Made by a program: the position numbers and the translations under genes. The notes beneath the pieces were generated by a model. The model ran no database searches. It had not been told where the DNA came from and saw only the letters and a program-made list of their open reading frames with translations. Of a stretch of 64,000 bases of DNA, positions 35,001 to 45,354 are shown piece after piece; position 1 is the first letter of the stretch, and each line of letters begins with the position of its first letter. Source of the stretch: Microvelia longipes (Eukaryota; Arthropoda; Insecta; Hemiptera; Veliidae); the NCBI GenBank assembly GCA_018340805.1, contig JACMZG010001870.1:17069363-17133362 (forward strand), given 5' to 3'.

Positions 35001-38000
35001 TAGTTTGTTAAGGGATGTAATTCTGGGGTCTCTGTTCCCTTTGAGAGGGCGTCAGGGCTACTGTTGGTGCAGGTTCTCCTGCTGCATAAGTTTCCCCAAT
35101 GCTATCTAAGAGGCCTAAGTCGACAGGGTCTACATCTGAGAAAGCTTTTGGTGGGGTTACCAAGTGACTTGCTCTTGGAGGGTCTAGATGTATGGAATTT
35201 CCTGTGGCTGGGTGGTGCTCTGATTTTCCCTTTGAACTTAGTTCGAAGGGTGATGAGAGAGCTCTTGCAAGCATAGTTAACATAAGTTACCTGTGCTTTA
35301 TGCAAGAGTTGTTTGTTAAGAGGCAATCTTTGACTACACCCTTAGCTATTTATAGTAGCTATTGTAAAGTTATGCTAAAAGGACCCAATCTGAAGCTAAC
35401 TGAGGATTTCCTCTACCAATGGATCATTGGTTAAGAAGATAATGGACCTTATCCAGGGAAAAGGATTGTTCTGACCTGGACTAATTGATAACTAACTAAC
35501 TGACTTACTAATTCAATAATAATAATCTTGATATGTTTTACATAAATGTTAAAATATGGCTACAATCGTATTCCTTTTGTCGCCAATTGCAGTTCTTTCT
35601 TACAGCTTCTCTATACTAAGTCCCCACATTGTTTAGAGGTTTGTTCTTAAAGTGGCGCGACCAGGACTTTGTTTTAAATCCTTCTGTTACTTTTGATGAC
35701 ATATTGACATATATCTTCTATTATTTAAATAGACACTGGAAGGGTTTTTTTAAAAATATAAACCTAATATAACCAAAAAATGAATATCTTGGTTTTAAAC
35801 ATACTATAAACCACTTAGGAAAATTTAGCAGTTTCAAACACTATTTGTTTAATGTCTCTACGTATTACAATATTGATGATTCGGCCTTTCAGCTTTCCTT
35901 GTCTTCCGCAACCACCGATTACACGTTTTTAAACCTTTATTAAATAATTAAATGCATAATAAATATAACTATAGGATTTACCTCTCTGCTAAAAGGCTTA
36001 CGCCTTGTACTGCAGAGAGGGAGCCCTTCCCCGTATTATTATATAATATTCTTCATGCTAATTATAATTATATACTTAAATAAAATTGACTAGTGGTATT
36101 TTTAATGTTAACAGCTTTTTTAAGATTAAATCAATTTTTTATAAGATATTTGGCGTTTATAAAAAGTGTTTTGATAAAGATATTTTAAGTTTATCTTTAA
36201 GATAAATATAAGTTTCAGTATCTTACCTAAAAGCTGCAAGAATATCATAACTCATAACTGTTTGAAGGGAAATGGTAGCCAGCCAAAAATAGTGATTTGC
36301 AAAACCTGAAAAATGTTTAATGATTATAAATACAGTGAACCGTGTCCGGTAGCTCAGTAGTAAAGCCCTCGCCTTTCGACGTGGAGGTCGAATTTTGACA
36401 AAAAGTCAGGTTGTAACCTCCGACTGCGTTTGGTTTGTTTACATCTGTTAATATCTAATTAAAACGTACATTTACACAACTTAAAAATCTAATTTATTTC
36501 AACATAACAATGACAATGCTATTAAATAATATCATAAAAACTGTCAGTGTAACCATGGAAACGTAATAATATATATCAAGGCCCCCCCTTAAATTTGGTG
36601 CCCCGTATTTGACCTAAGTGTTTTTCTCCAGACAACCCTCAGATCCGTCGATCCTAACCTGATAATGATGAGATCCCTCTCGTTGACTATAACACCAAAA
36701 CTCCATTTTCCTTCACCTCTGTACTTCTAACTTGTACTCTATCACCTACCTTAAATCCTTTGACTGGGAACTCCCTTCCTTATTATTTATCTTAATCTCA
36801 TCCCAGAGGACACTAACAAATCTAACTCTGTGCGAACTTTGCGACCAACATTACTGGTACGCCGACGCCCCCGTGCATTAGGTGCGTTTCTGAGCTGCTT
36901 TAACAAAATAACCAGTTTATCTGTCACGTCCCCCGACTCATTTCTCCATAGCTTGTAAACCTCGCTTTACCGTTTGAACAAACCGCTCGGCCTGTCCGTT
37001 AGACGCCGGATGAAAGGGTGCTGTTAACTTATGGCAGATACTGTATCTCTTAAGAAACTGTTGAAAATGATGCGAAGTAAACTGCTTCCATTATCTGAAC
37101 TAAGACATGTGGTAATCCAAAAGTAGAAAAGAGTCTTTGTAGTTGTCTTGTGCACCATTCAGACGTAGTTGACTTTGTAGTATTACTTCTACCCATTTAG
37201 TATATGCATCCACTATAACAAAATAACTCCATCCTCTCATAGGTCCGGCGAAGTCGATGTGTATCCTTTCCCAGGGTGCTTCTGGAATAACCCAGGGGTG
37301 GTATGATTCCTTAGAAGGTTCATTTTTCTTTAAACAGCATTCCTTGCAGCTTCCTACCAGATCTTCAATTTCCTTGTCAATTTAAGGCCAATAGCAGTAA
37401 CTCCGGCTAGTGCTTTCATTCTAACCATCCAGGTGTCCTTCATGCAATTCTCGTAAACGTGTGTTCCTTAAGACTGATGGTACAAAAATTCTAATTCCTC
37501 GAAAATGCATCCATCTTGAAGTGTGTACTCTTCATCCCGTAGCCCTATGTCCCTTAAACTCAATCATTCACTAATCTTTCTAAAAATTTGTAGATAGTTG
37601 TCCATCTTTAATGTTTCCGTTCGTACATCTTCAATTTTGACTGGAAGGTAGTTATTTGATTTAAATTGAAACTTAGCAAACTCGTCTATATCAGTAACTT
37701 TGTCTTTTCATATGGAACCTGGATAAATTAATTCGGCATTGGCATACGCATCTGCTTTTTTGTACTCAATATTATAATCCATCCTCGTCGCCATGTCTGT
37801 TATATATCTAATAAAACGTACATTTACACAACTAAAAATCTAATTTATTTCAACATAAATGACAATGTTATTAAATAATAATCATAAAAAAAAACTGTCA
37901 GTGTAACCATGGAAACGTAATATATATATCAACATCGAATTGTCTATCTTTTTTACCTTATAAATGTCTATCATCTTGGATGAAATCATTGTTTTCTTCG

Positions 38001-40503
38001 TTTATTTTTATTATTTTTATGTTCAATATTGTAAAACTTCAGAAACTGATAGTTAAACTTCTACAGAACGCTACTAATGACAGGTAAGTTTACATTCCAT
38101 CCAGTTAATTTATTAATGTAATTGATTTTATTAAGTAATCACATTTAATTACATGTGCCTGGCATTTTGACGTTTCAGGATGCATTCAATTTAGCCACTA
38201 ATGTTTATTATTACCTGATTAAATTAATTAAATTAACAAATTGATTGAATGAAACCCTTACCTGCCATGAGAAGCGTTCTGTGTAAGTTTAAAGACGACG
38301 AAGGCCGCGTGAAGCGCTTCGGCTAGTTGGAAGTAAAACTATACAAAGTATGAAAAAGTGATTTTAAACTGAGTGTGGGCAAAAGCGGGTTGAGCCACGC
38401 CCACTCAGTTGAATGGTAGGTCCGTCGCAGCGCTAGTGTCTACCAGAATCAAAATTTTCCCACCATTGTGACGACAATCTTACTGTTTAAGTATCGATGG
38501 TCTTTGGTTAATACCGTCTAAAAATGTTGTCTTTCTTTGTTAGCACAACTAGACTTTAATTCTGATGTATATGCTAAGTTCCAACTCATTAGAACGTACA
38601 CAGCGGGAGTTATGTGTGACGCAGAGGGACACATTTGAAAACCTCTTAAATTTATACACATGCTTGAAGCGGATAATTATGATAACAGCGTGGTTTTGGT
38701 TTTTTATCTCTAGTACACCTTTGCTCGATATTTATAACTATTATTATTGCTCAAAAATATATTGTACAGAATACAGTTATAGTGATCCCTATAGATGTAG
38801 TTCAGTCGTATTAAGTTACATTTTGGTCCAGTTATGGGACTTATCAGTAAACTCTTAAAGCTCCCTAAATTAGTAGTCTAACAGGGTTTCTTTCAAGGAG
38901 GCCCAGAGGTTTTACCCCCCTCTCCCTCCCGACAGGAAAAATTAAATGTTTCCCTCCTCTGGGGTGAAAAGATTGTACCAATATATCACTATATTTTGGT
39001 GATTTTTTTATCACGCCTTTGTTCGACTTATCATAAATGATCGTAGATTTAAAGAAAATTCTATGGCATATGTTATACACTAGCTTAATACAAAATAACC
39101 GGATTATAGTAATATTTATTAGTAGTATTATTTGTTTCAGATTCAAAGCAGTTTCCAAAGTAGGCAATATACCAAAATTAGTATCAAAATTACAATATTT
39201 GGGTAACATTCGATTCATCTAAATTGTTGCACCCTGTATCATAAACCCTATTTTATGATACATTGCGCCCTGAATGGTACCCTATTTTATTATTAGAAGT
39301 TATTATTGTGTTACATATGTACAGTTTTATTTATTTTTAAAAAGACTTTGTATTTTGGTAATTTATTATTTATTAATAATAAATTAATAAAATTTATTTT
39401 ATTTAAATAAATTTATAATAAAAATATTATTCCTTGGACAGAGTTTTACTTAAAATTGAAAATTGGTCCCCTTCTCACCCGGTCAACAATTTTACACTGT
39501 GAATTACCCCACATTTTTTAAGATTTTACCCCCCCCCCCCCCCATTGAGGAAGAACCTCTTAAAGAAACCCTGAGCTCAAATACACAAATTTAACATACC
39601 TAATGTCGTGCGAATTCCTTTTCCAAGATCTAAACTGGCGCTGTTTATTATCTCCAGGGATGACGATATGTCAAGTGATATCAAAAACAATACAATACAT
39701 TTACCATAAACATTCTGCCGCAGTTCACTGTTACAAACATAAACAATCAGGGTTGCCGCGATAAATATAACTGATACCACCTGTCTAAAAATTTCTTTTA
39801 AACGATTTACGAGGAGTGTCCAATTATTTGGTTTAAGTGCATTTTCCAGTCCATCCATCATCAAATCACCACTAAGTGGAGAAACATATGGTAATAAACA
39901 AATGAATAATTGTTTATTTTCATCACTTGATTTAAATATATCACAATAACATATTCCACAGCGTAATAAATTAGGATCCATGTAAATATTTGCCACGAAG
40001 TCTCTTAGTAAAAAATAATTACGATTAGTATCGACTTGAACCAACTTTAAAAGTTCTTTCTTGCTAAATATAACTTTGTTTAACAAATCAATTTCGTTTT
40101 TCGGCCATAATATATCGCTTAAATTCGATATTATTCGTTCCATTTCCAAATTAGAATCCATAATCTCAGTTTTTGAATGATTTTTAAAGACGTAAGTTCC
40201 ATAAATCGTTATTAGATGTTTTACTGGCTCAACTGATTCCAAAAACACAGCGAAGGAAATGTTTTGATTTATTTTGTTATAAATAGTTAGACTTTTATTT
40301 AATTCTTTGGCGCCAGTGAGTTTGAACCAATTCACGATGGGCATTGCAACAACATTGGTGTCATTATTAATAGATGAGTTTCTATATTTTGAAGTGACGT
40401 CTTCAGGCATGAAATAACTTCGACTTACAACAATATCATTTGTGTCGAAAGATTGAGTATCTTCATCGTTAGAATTCGTATTATTGCTCGTGAGGTTTCT
40501 TTA
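31845..40503 (-). CDS. Methuselah-like class B GPCR, at least 5 exons, 5' end missing
   Basis: Exons (coding order) are 40503?-39600, 36305-36227, 34701-34496, 34110-33942 and 32043-31845. Phases (1, 2, 1, 2 and then stop) all match across introns of 3294, 1525, 385 and 1898 bp with GT/AG borders. The product has a long Asn-rich extracellular part and then seven membrane segments with methuselah-family landmarks. These are TM1 followed by SELRQNVYGKC, TM3 with SLQTVMSYDI, TM4 with CACAYGIPAVF followed by WKPNMGE, TM5 with LVWTYLYAPVTALILING, TM6 with QVTLFLITGSSWIL and TM7 with IDFVNTSIGAILFF. A short tail, CKPKIMDK, precedes the stop. Methuselah-type receptors act at the plasma membrane in arthropod stress, lifespan and development pathways; the ligand here cannot be inferred. 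The whole gene lies antisense in the large synaptotagmin-like intron. No start codon is found: in-frame stops at 40501-40503 and 40522-40524 and an N gap lie just upstream. Confidence 0.82.
32071..32534. mobile_element. Fold-back element of about 464 bp in an intron of the GPCR gene
   Basis: The ends are TGTGGTTGAG and CTCAACCACA. The arms (about 230 bp each) pair almost fully around 32305, including CCTTGGATATATCCTTAACTGG-type blocks on both sides. The flanks GATAAGCT and GATAGCT may be an eroded 8-bp duplication. Confidence 0.75.
32990..33640 (-). mobile_element. Non-LTR retrotransposon (LINE) reverse-transcriptase fragment
   Basis: Minus-strand translation, with frame breaks, gives LINE RT blocks in order: FPEALKITIVSSILKSGDP, NYRPICLIPNIAKIIEKV, SSAQFGFRSGLSAQDAI and PIAVIMDVAKAFDSMSHNRL. 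The last carries the D of the first catalytic block. The fragment stops before the YxDD block. It lies between the TM5 and TM6-TM7 exons of the methuselah-like gene. The clade (jockey/CR1-like) is only a guess. Confidence 0.78.
33655..33955 (+). repeat. Minisatellite, unit 31-35 bp, overlapping a GPCR exon border
   Basis: About nine units of TTTAATGTCTAATACTTACA followed by TTTTAGTCCTCATAG. Its right end reaches the donor site of the TM5 exon (33942). Confidence 0.85.
33942..34110 (-). CDS. Methuselah-like GPCR exon: TM5 and ICL3
   Basis: This 169-nt exon lies between ATTTGCAG and GTAAGT, phase 1 in and phase 2 out. It encodes RRLVWTYLYAPVTALILING, CMFLATILSIWRQKK and a Ser/Lys-rich third intracellular loop. 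Its 3' border abuts a minisatellite array, and the donor sequence resembles the array unit (ATACTTACATTTTA). Confidence 0.78.
34496..34701 (-). CDS. Methuselah-like GPCR exon: ICL2, TM4 and ECL2
   Basis: This 206-nt exon follows the acceptor TTGTTTCAG and ends GAAG|GTAACA. It encodes a basic, Ser-rich loop (SMKTASDRSQNK), TM4 (YKYCACAYGIPAVFILLIII) and the ECL2 motif WKPNMGE. The Cys that usually follows in ECL2 is not seen at the expected place (the sequence reads KTSHLF), so that disulfide may be missing. Confidence 0.78.
34880..35720. other. Unassigned intronic stretch of the GPCR gene
   Basis: A minus-strand open frame of about 91 codons (35283-35008) and a companion in another frame have no domain that I recognise. 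GTGGCGCGACCAGGACTTTG at about 35652 resembles an LTR-element primer site, so this may be an old retroelement remnant. Confidence 0.35.
36227..36305 (-). CDS. Methuselah-like GPCR exon: TM3
   Basis: This 79-nt micro-exon lies between TTTTTCAG and GTAAGA. It reads FANHYFWLATISLQTVMSYD and then ILAAFR, with phase 1 in and phase 2 out. The V-M-S-Y-D-I end of TM3 is diagnostic for the methuselah family. Confidence 0.8.
36343..36435 (+). repeat. Fragment of the tRNA-derived SINE head
   Basis: GTCCGGTAGCTCAGTAGTAA followed by CTCGCCTTTCGACGTGGAGG is nearly identical to the head of the SINE at 60761. The B-box is decayed and no poly(A) tail is present. It directly precedes the small Gypsy element. 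Confidence 0.7.
36446..37931 (-). mobile_element. Small Gypsy-type LTR retrotransposon, internally deleted
   Basis: Direct LTRs of about 133 bp lie at 36446-36578 and 37798-37931 (plus strand TGTTA...ATATATCA). They are flanked by the 5-bp duplication ACATC (36441-36445 and 37932-37936). Inside the left LTR lies a polypurine tract (minus AAGGGGGGGCC). Next to the right LTR is a possible primer site (minus TGGCGACGAGGATGG). The body, read on the minus strand, holds a broken Gypsy integrase (HPWVIPEAPWERIHIDFAG, MRGWSYFVIVDAYTKW). Gag, protease and RT are missing. It lies in an intron of the methuselah-like gene. Confidence 0.85.
37945..39595. other. GPCR intron sequence, no recognised gene
   Basis: It contains a hairpin ACTGAGTGTGGGC/GCCCACTCAGT (about 38370-38412) and a C-rich run near 39527-39543. 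Open frames at 38565 and 38865 show no family match. Confidence 0.45.
39600..40503 (-). CDS. Methuselah-like GPCR exon: extracellular region, TM1 and TM2
   Basis: This is the longest exon, with about 301 codons. It carries many N-x-S/T sequons (for example NLTSNN, RNSSINN, NKSLTI), a Cys cluster RCGICYCD, and then the first membrane segment, VSVIFIAATLIVYVC. SELRQNVYGKCIVLF follows, the conserved loop into TM2. It ends ACATTAG|GTATGT in phase 1. The 5' border is not determined: no convincing pyrimidine-rich acceptor sits next to 40500, so 40503 only marks the nearest in-frame stop. Confidence 0.75.
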
Positions 40504-40668
40504 TTCCTTAGTACTCTCAGATTATGATGACTGCTGTTTACTCCAAATTTGTTGGTCTCCAATTCTTCGTATTAATTCTTCTGTGCATGTGAAATAATAG
40601 TTTATTAATTAATATATTGTTTTTCTTATTGCGTATTAGTTAAAATTCACTAATCATTTGATAATGGA

Positions 40669-41668
40669 NNNNNNNNNNNNNNNNNNNNNNNNNNNNNNNN
40701 NNNNNNNNNNNNNNNNNNNNNNNNNNNNNNNNNNNNNNNNNNNNNNNNNNNNNNNNNNNNNNNNNNNNNNNNNNNNNNNNNNNNNNNNNNNNNNNNNNNN
40801 NNNNNNNNNNNNNNNNNNNNNNNNNNNNNNNNNNNNNNNNNNNNNNNNNNNNNNNNNNNNNNNNNNNNNNNNNNNNNNNNNNNNNNNNNNNNNNNNNNNN
40901 NNNNNNNNNNNNNNNNNNNNNNNNNNNNNNNNNNNNNNNNNNNNNNNNNNNNNNNNNNNNNNNNNNNNNNNNNNNNNNNNNNNNNNNNNNNNNNNNNNNN
41001 NNNNNNNNNNNNNNNNNNNNNNNNNNNNNNNNNNNNNNNNNNNNNNNNNNNNNNNNNNNNNNNNNNNNNNNNNNNNNNNNNNNNNNNNNNNNNNNNNNNN
41101 NNNNNNNNNNNNNNNNNNNNNNNNNNNNNNNNNNNNNNNNNNNNNNNNNNNNNNNNNNNNNNNNNNNNNNNNNNNNNNNNNNNNNNNNNNNNNNNNNNNN
41201 NNNNNNNNNNNNNNNNNNNNNNNNNNNNNNNNNNNNNNNNNNNNNNNNNNNNNNNNNNNNNNNNNNNNNNNNNNNNNNNNNNNNNNNNNNNNNNNNNNNN
41301 NNNNNNNNNNNNNNNNNNNNNNNNNNNNNNNNNNNNNNNNNNNNNNNNNNNNNNNNNNNNNNNNNNNNNNNNNNNNNNNNNNNNNNNNNNNNNNNNNNNN
41401 NNNNNNNNNNNNNNNNNNNNNNNNNNNNNNNNNNNNNNNNNNNNNNNNNNNNNNNNNNNNNNNNNNNNNNNNNNNNNNNNNNNNNNNNNNNNNNNNNNNN
41501 NNNNNNNNNNNNNNNNNNNNNNNNNNNNNNNNNNNNNNNNNNNNNNNNNNNNNNNNNNNNNNNNNNNNNNNNNNNNNNNNNNNNNNNNNNNNNNNNNNNN
41601 NNNNNNNNNNNNNNNNNNNNNNNNNNNNNNNNNNNNNNNNNNNNNNNNNNNNNNNNNNNNNNNNNNNN
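40669..41668. other. Assembly gap of exactly 1000 Ns
   Basis: A round-number run of Ns separates the truncated BEL integrase from the 5' end of the methuselah-like gene. Its true size is unknown. Apparent open frames across it are meaningless. Confidence 0.99.
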
Positions 41669-41708
41669 CAAAATTGTTGTTGAGCCTGCTGTACACGTTG
41701 CCAACGGT

Positions 41709-42501
41709 CTAACAGATTGGTTGGCTCGTTCTCAATGTTAACGTCTGGTACAGCTGTAAGTGATTCCCTACTAGGAAATGGGAAGGGCTAAGGACTGATA
41801 GGTCAGAAGGATCATTTGACATGGGTGTTAGTGGACGCGAATTTAATTGCGCTTCAATTTGTGCTAAAAGGGTTGTAAGTTCCTCAAATGTTAAATGAGA
41901 GGTACCCATAACTCTACGAAGATGGTGCTTACAACTCTTAACAGCACGCTCCCATAAACCACCAAATGTGGGTGATCGAGCTGGTATCCACTGAAAATTG
42001 ATACCAGTGTCACTAAAGCAAGACATAAGGGTATCTATATTATCTTTGGTATTGAAGTATGGTAAATTTCTTTTAATTGACTGTCGGCCCAACGAAGTTT
42101 CGACCGTTATCGCAAAAGAGAGTTTTGCATACACCGCGTCTTGCGATAAATCGTCGTAGGCAAGCTATGAAAGCATCAGAGGTTAAGTCACTGACTGCTT
42201 CAATGTGGAGTGCTTTCGTAGACATGCAGATAAACAGGCAGGCATACGATTTTACTAAAGGAGAGTTTCTTCGTTTGGACTGTTTGGTCATAAAGGGTCC
42301 GGCAAAATCTACACCGGTGAAAGTAAAAGGTTTGGACACTCGTAACCTGTCGGAAGGTAGGTCTCCCATGAGGTAAGTAACAGGTAAAGGGTTAGCTCTG
42401 AAGCAAGTAGAGCATTCTCGAACAATTTTCTTACAAAGGTTTTGCCATTTATTGGCCAAAACTTTGACGAATAGTATACAGCATATGCTGAGCTCCAGCA
42501 T
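41709..42501 (-). pseudogene. BEL/Pao integrase catalytic core (two frames)
   Basis: The D,D-35-E core is complete in outline. The first Asp is in FTGVDFAGPF, the second in LFCDNGRNF, and the Glu in FGGLWERAVKSCKHHLRRV, with NSRPLTP and LSPSHFLVG after it. The frame changes near 42080. The C-terminal DUF5641-type extension runs into the N gap. Confidence 0.82.
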
Positions 42502-43520
42502 GCAAGGTGATCTTATGGTAATGTCTTACAATTAGGATAGTAGTTGGGTGCTTTGAACACAAAAGGATGGGATGCTTTTGATCGAAGGATATGGAAGCGT
42601 TTTTAATACGACCACCAACTCTCAAAAGTCCATTTTGGTCCAGAAATGGATTCAATGAAAGGAGTCTGTTAGTAGAAGGTAAGAGTTTATTAGATTCTAA
42701 GGTTTTAATTTCAAAGGGAAACATCTGGGTTTGGATAGTCCTTATAATAAAGATTTGAGCTTTGTTTATTTCTTCGGAGGTTAACTCACCAAAAACTCGA
42801 AATTCCTTAGAGGAGGAGCAGTTATGTTTAAATCGAAATAAGCAAGCTACAACGCGATAAAGAGTAGACCAAGAGGAGAATTTATCCAATTTCAACTCCT
42901 GAAGTAAATTTAGGGATTCAACAGAAACATGCACTAAGGCGGTGGTTTCTAGTTTTTTATCTGGAGGTTCAAAGTTGTCAGAAAGTTCAGGATAGTCGTA
43001 AGAAGCAGAGGTTGATAGCCAAGTAGGGCCTCTCCAGATCACAGGTAAAAAACAAGAACCTCGACTCAAAGTATCAGCAGGATTATCACAACTGGAAACA
43101 TGCATCCATGAACAGTTAGGTGTATTGTCCTGTATTTGAGATACCCTGTTTCCAACAAAGGTTTTCCATCGGCAAGATTCTGCAGCAAGCCAATGCAGAA
43201 CAATAAGAGAATCAGTCCATAAAAAGACTTCATTGAAAGAAATTTCAGAAAGGGAACTTCGGACTTTAAGATAGAGTTCACTTAATAGAAGAGCCCCGCA
43301 AAGTTCCAGTCTGGGTATAGATTGGGCCCTTGTAGGAGCCACTCGAGATTTAGAGCAAATTAGTGAGACGCTAACTTCAATTTGGCGCAAGAGTTCACAT
43401 TTCACATAAAAGCAAGCTCCATAGCCTTGCTCACTAGCATCGCAAAAACCATGGAGTTCATAGGACGATGGTAAGTCAACGAAGGAGAAATATCTAGGAA
43501 TGGTAATATTGCTTAAATTT
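42449..43520 (-). pseudogene. BEL/Pao RNase H and integrase zinc-binding region
   Basis: An open frame covers most of this stretch. RNase H-like motifs are SIPRLELCGALLLSEL and FLWTDSLIVLHWL, followed by the connector ESCRWKTFVGNRVSQIQ. CDNPADTLSRG comes next, a hallmark of BEL and Gypsy connection regions. The end holds an HHCC-like zinc-binding stretch before the integrase core (HYHKITLHAGAQHMLYTIR). Confidence 0.8.
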
Positions 43521-43559
43521 GAGCATTGAGTAGTAAATTCTACCCAACGGTCTTCGAAC

Positions 43560-44490
43560 GTGGAGGGAAGGGTTTCATCCCAAGATATTTTTTCTAGCCA
43601 CAGGTTCTCTAATTAAAAGTTTGGCTGACAATATTGCTGGGCCAAGAAGACCTAATGGATCGTAGATCTTACAGGTGTCCGATACTATAGTTCTCTTGGT
43701 TGTTTTTTCGTGATGCGAAAAATTAATATGGTATTGAAAAGAGTCACTCGAAGGGTTCCATAAGACGCCCAGAGTCTTAACACCTTCGTCCTTAGAAAGG
43801 TTAATTGTAAATTTGGGTCATCAGTGGAACTAGAGTCCAAAAGTTGTTTCAGCTCTGAACTGTTCGTACACCACTTACGTAGGGCCATCCCTGCCTTGCA
43901 GAACAAGGCAGAAAGCTGGTCGTACAACTCTTTTAGGAAGGAAACAGAGGATTCACCTGAAATTAAATCGTCTACGTAGAAATCTCTCTTAGAATTCTAG
44001 TAGCTAATGGAAAGAGTGCAGATTCATCAGCAGCTAACTGCTGCAATGTACGAATGGATAGATATGGAGCTGGCACGGTTCCATACGTCACCGTCAGCAG
44101 AGTATAGATTTTTACTTCTTCATTAGGATTGTCTCCAATATATCAATTGAAAATAATTATCTGGATGGTTAATTAAAATTTGTCGGAACATTTTTTCCAC
44201 GTCCGAAATTAAACCAAATTTATGACTTCGGAATCTAGTTAGGATTGCAAATAATTCTGTTTGCAAAGGTGGACCAGGATGTAGGATTTCGTTTAAAGAG
44301 ACACCAGACGATGTTGCCATGCTTCCATTAAATACCACCCTCAACTTAGTGGTGGCACTAGCTGCTCTTAATACCGCGTGATGAGGGAGGAAATAATGAT
44401 TTTTAGTTAATATAGTACCGTATTCTTCAGGAGACAATTCTCTCATATGTCCCAAGGTATTCGGACATGAAATTGTGGTATTGCTCACTT
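43560..44490 (-). pseudogene. BEL/Pao reverse transcriptase (frameshifted)
   Basis: YFLPHHAVLRAASATTKLRV, VFNGS, SLNEILHPGP and SDVEKMFRQI mark the fingers and the first catalytic Asp. The second catalytic block FYVDD lies at 43967-43978 in a different frame. LRKWCTNSSELKQLL follows. At least two frame changes (near 44120 and 43985) break the open frame, so activity is not expected. Confidence 0.82.
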
Positions 44491-44499
44491 AAGGACGGG

Positions 44500-45325
44500 T
44501 TTTTACTAAGTTTTCTTTCTAAGGAGAAAAAACAGCTCAACGCTTTTTCTGAAGATGACCCTAAAACCGAGCTGTCTTCCTTAAAGGAAGGGATACTGAA
44601 TATCTACCTGAGTATCACGGGTAAAGTTTCATTAAAGAATTTATCACTCTCTGTTCCTCTAGCGATAAGGGTTTTTCATACTTACAATGTTCCAACTCCC
44701 AAAACTTAGGCAGCAATTTATTCAGATCATCATTATGACCAGTGGAAATTTGACTGCAAAAATAGGAGGAGCTAGATTGTATCAGGTTAGTATCGGAAAT
44801 ATTAGAAGAATGAAAAGTTGGGTATTTGCCACTAAGGATCCAACCAAATTTGGTCATTTGTAAAATTGGCAAATTGTCATTTAACTTAAGCTGACCTTCG
44901 GAAAGAATTTCAAAGAAACACTCAGCCCCTAACAACAGATCAACTCTATTAGAGATGTGAAACTCCGGATCAGCAAGTTGGATGCCTTCAGGAAGTTTCC
45001 ATCCAGAAAATATCAATCCGTTGCTGAGGTAAGTGGTTATTAAGGGATGGAAGCACTAAAAATTGTAGGTTTTGTTCAAAGTTAGATGATCTAGAGGAAA
45101 TAGTAGAGTTCACCTTTTTATTTATCTGAAACGGGGAAGGTCCTATACCTTGTAAAACAAAATTACATTTGACAGGAGATAATTGGAGTTTCTGCACTAG
45201 CGACTCGGTCATAAGGTTACTTTGTGACCCTCCATCGAGAAGGGCCCTTACTGGAAATACACCTTGATGAGTGGAAACATTAACTATTGCAGTAGCAAGA
45301 AGAATACTGTGTTGGTTCGAAGTTA
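44500..45325 (-). pseudogene. BEL/Pao aspartic protease and following pol linker
   Basis: The retropepsin-type active-site segment is VRALLDGGSQSNLM (about 45255-45215), with D-G-G where many retropepsins have D-S/T-G. Downstream, VDLLLGAECFFEIL and LPILQMTKFGWILSG are typical of the BEL protease/DUF1758 region. FWELEHCKYEKPLSLEEQ then leads into RT. One frameshift lies near 45000. Confidence 0.75.
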
Positions 45326-45354
45326 CGGTAGCCGTGTTCACAACAACAGTATCT

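Noticed and set aside
38865..39218. Minus-strand 117-residue open frame
   Set aside because: It lies between two GPCR exons, lacks GPCR features, and ends in low-complexity sequence.
40640..41704. Open frames of about 350 residues on both strands
   Set aside because: They are made of the 1000 Ns of an assembly gap.
42077..42376. Plus-strand open frame in the BEL element
   Set aside because: It is the antisense of the integrase core.
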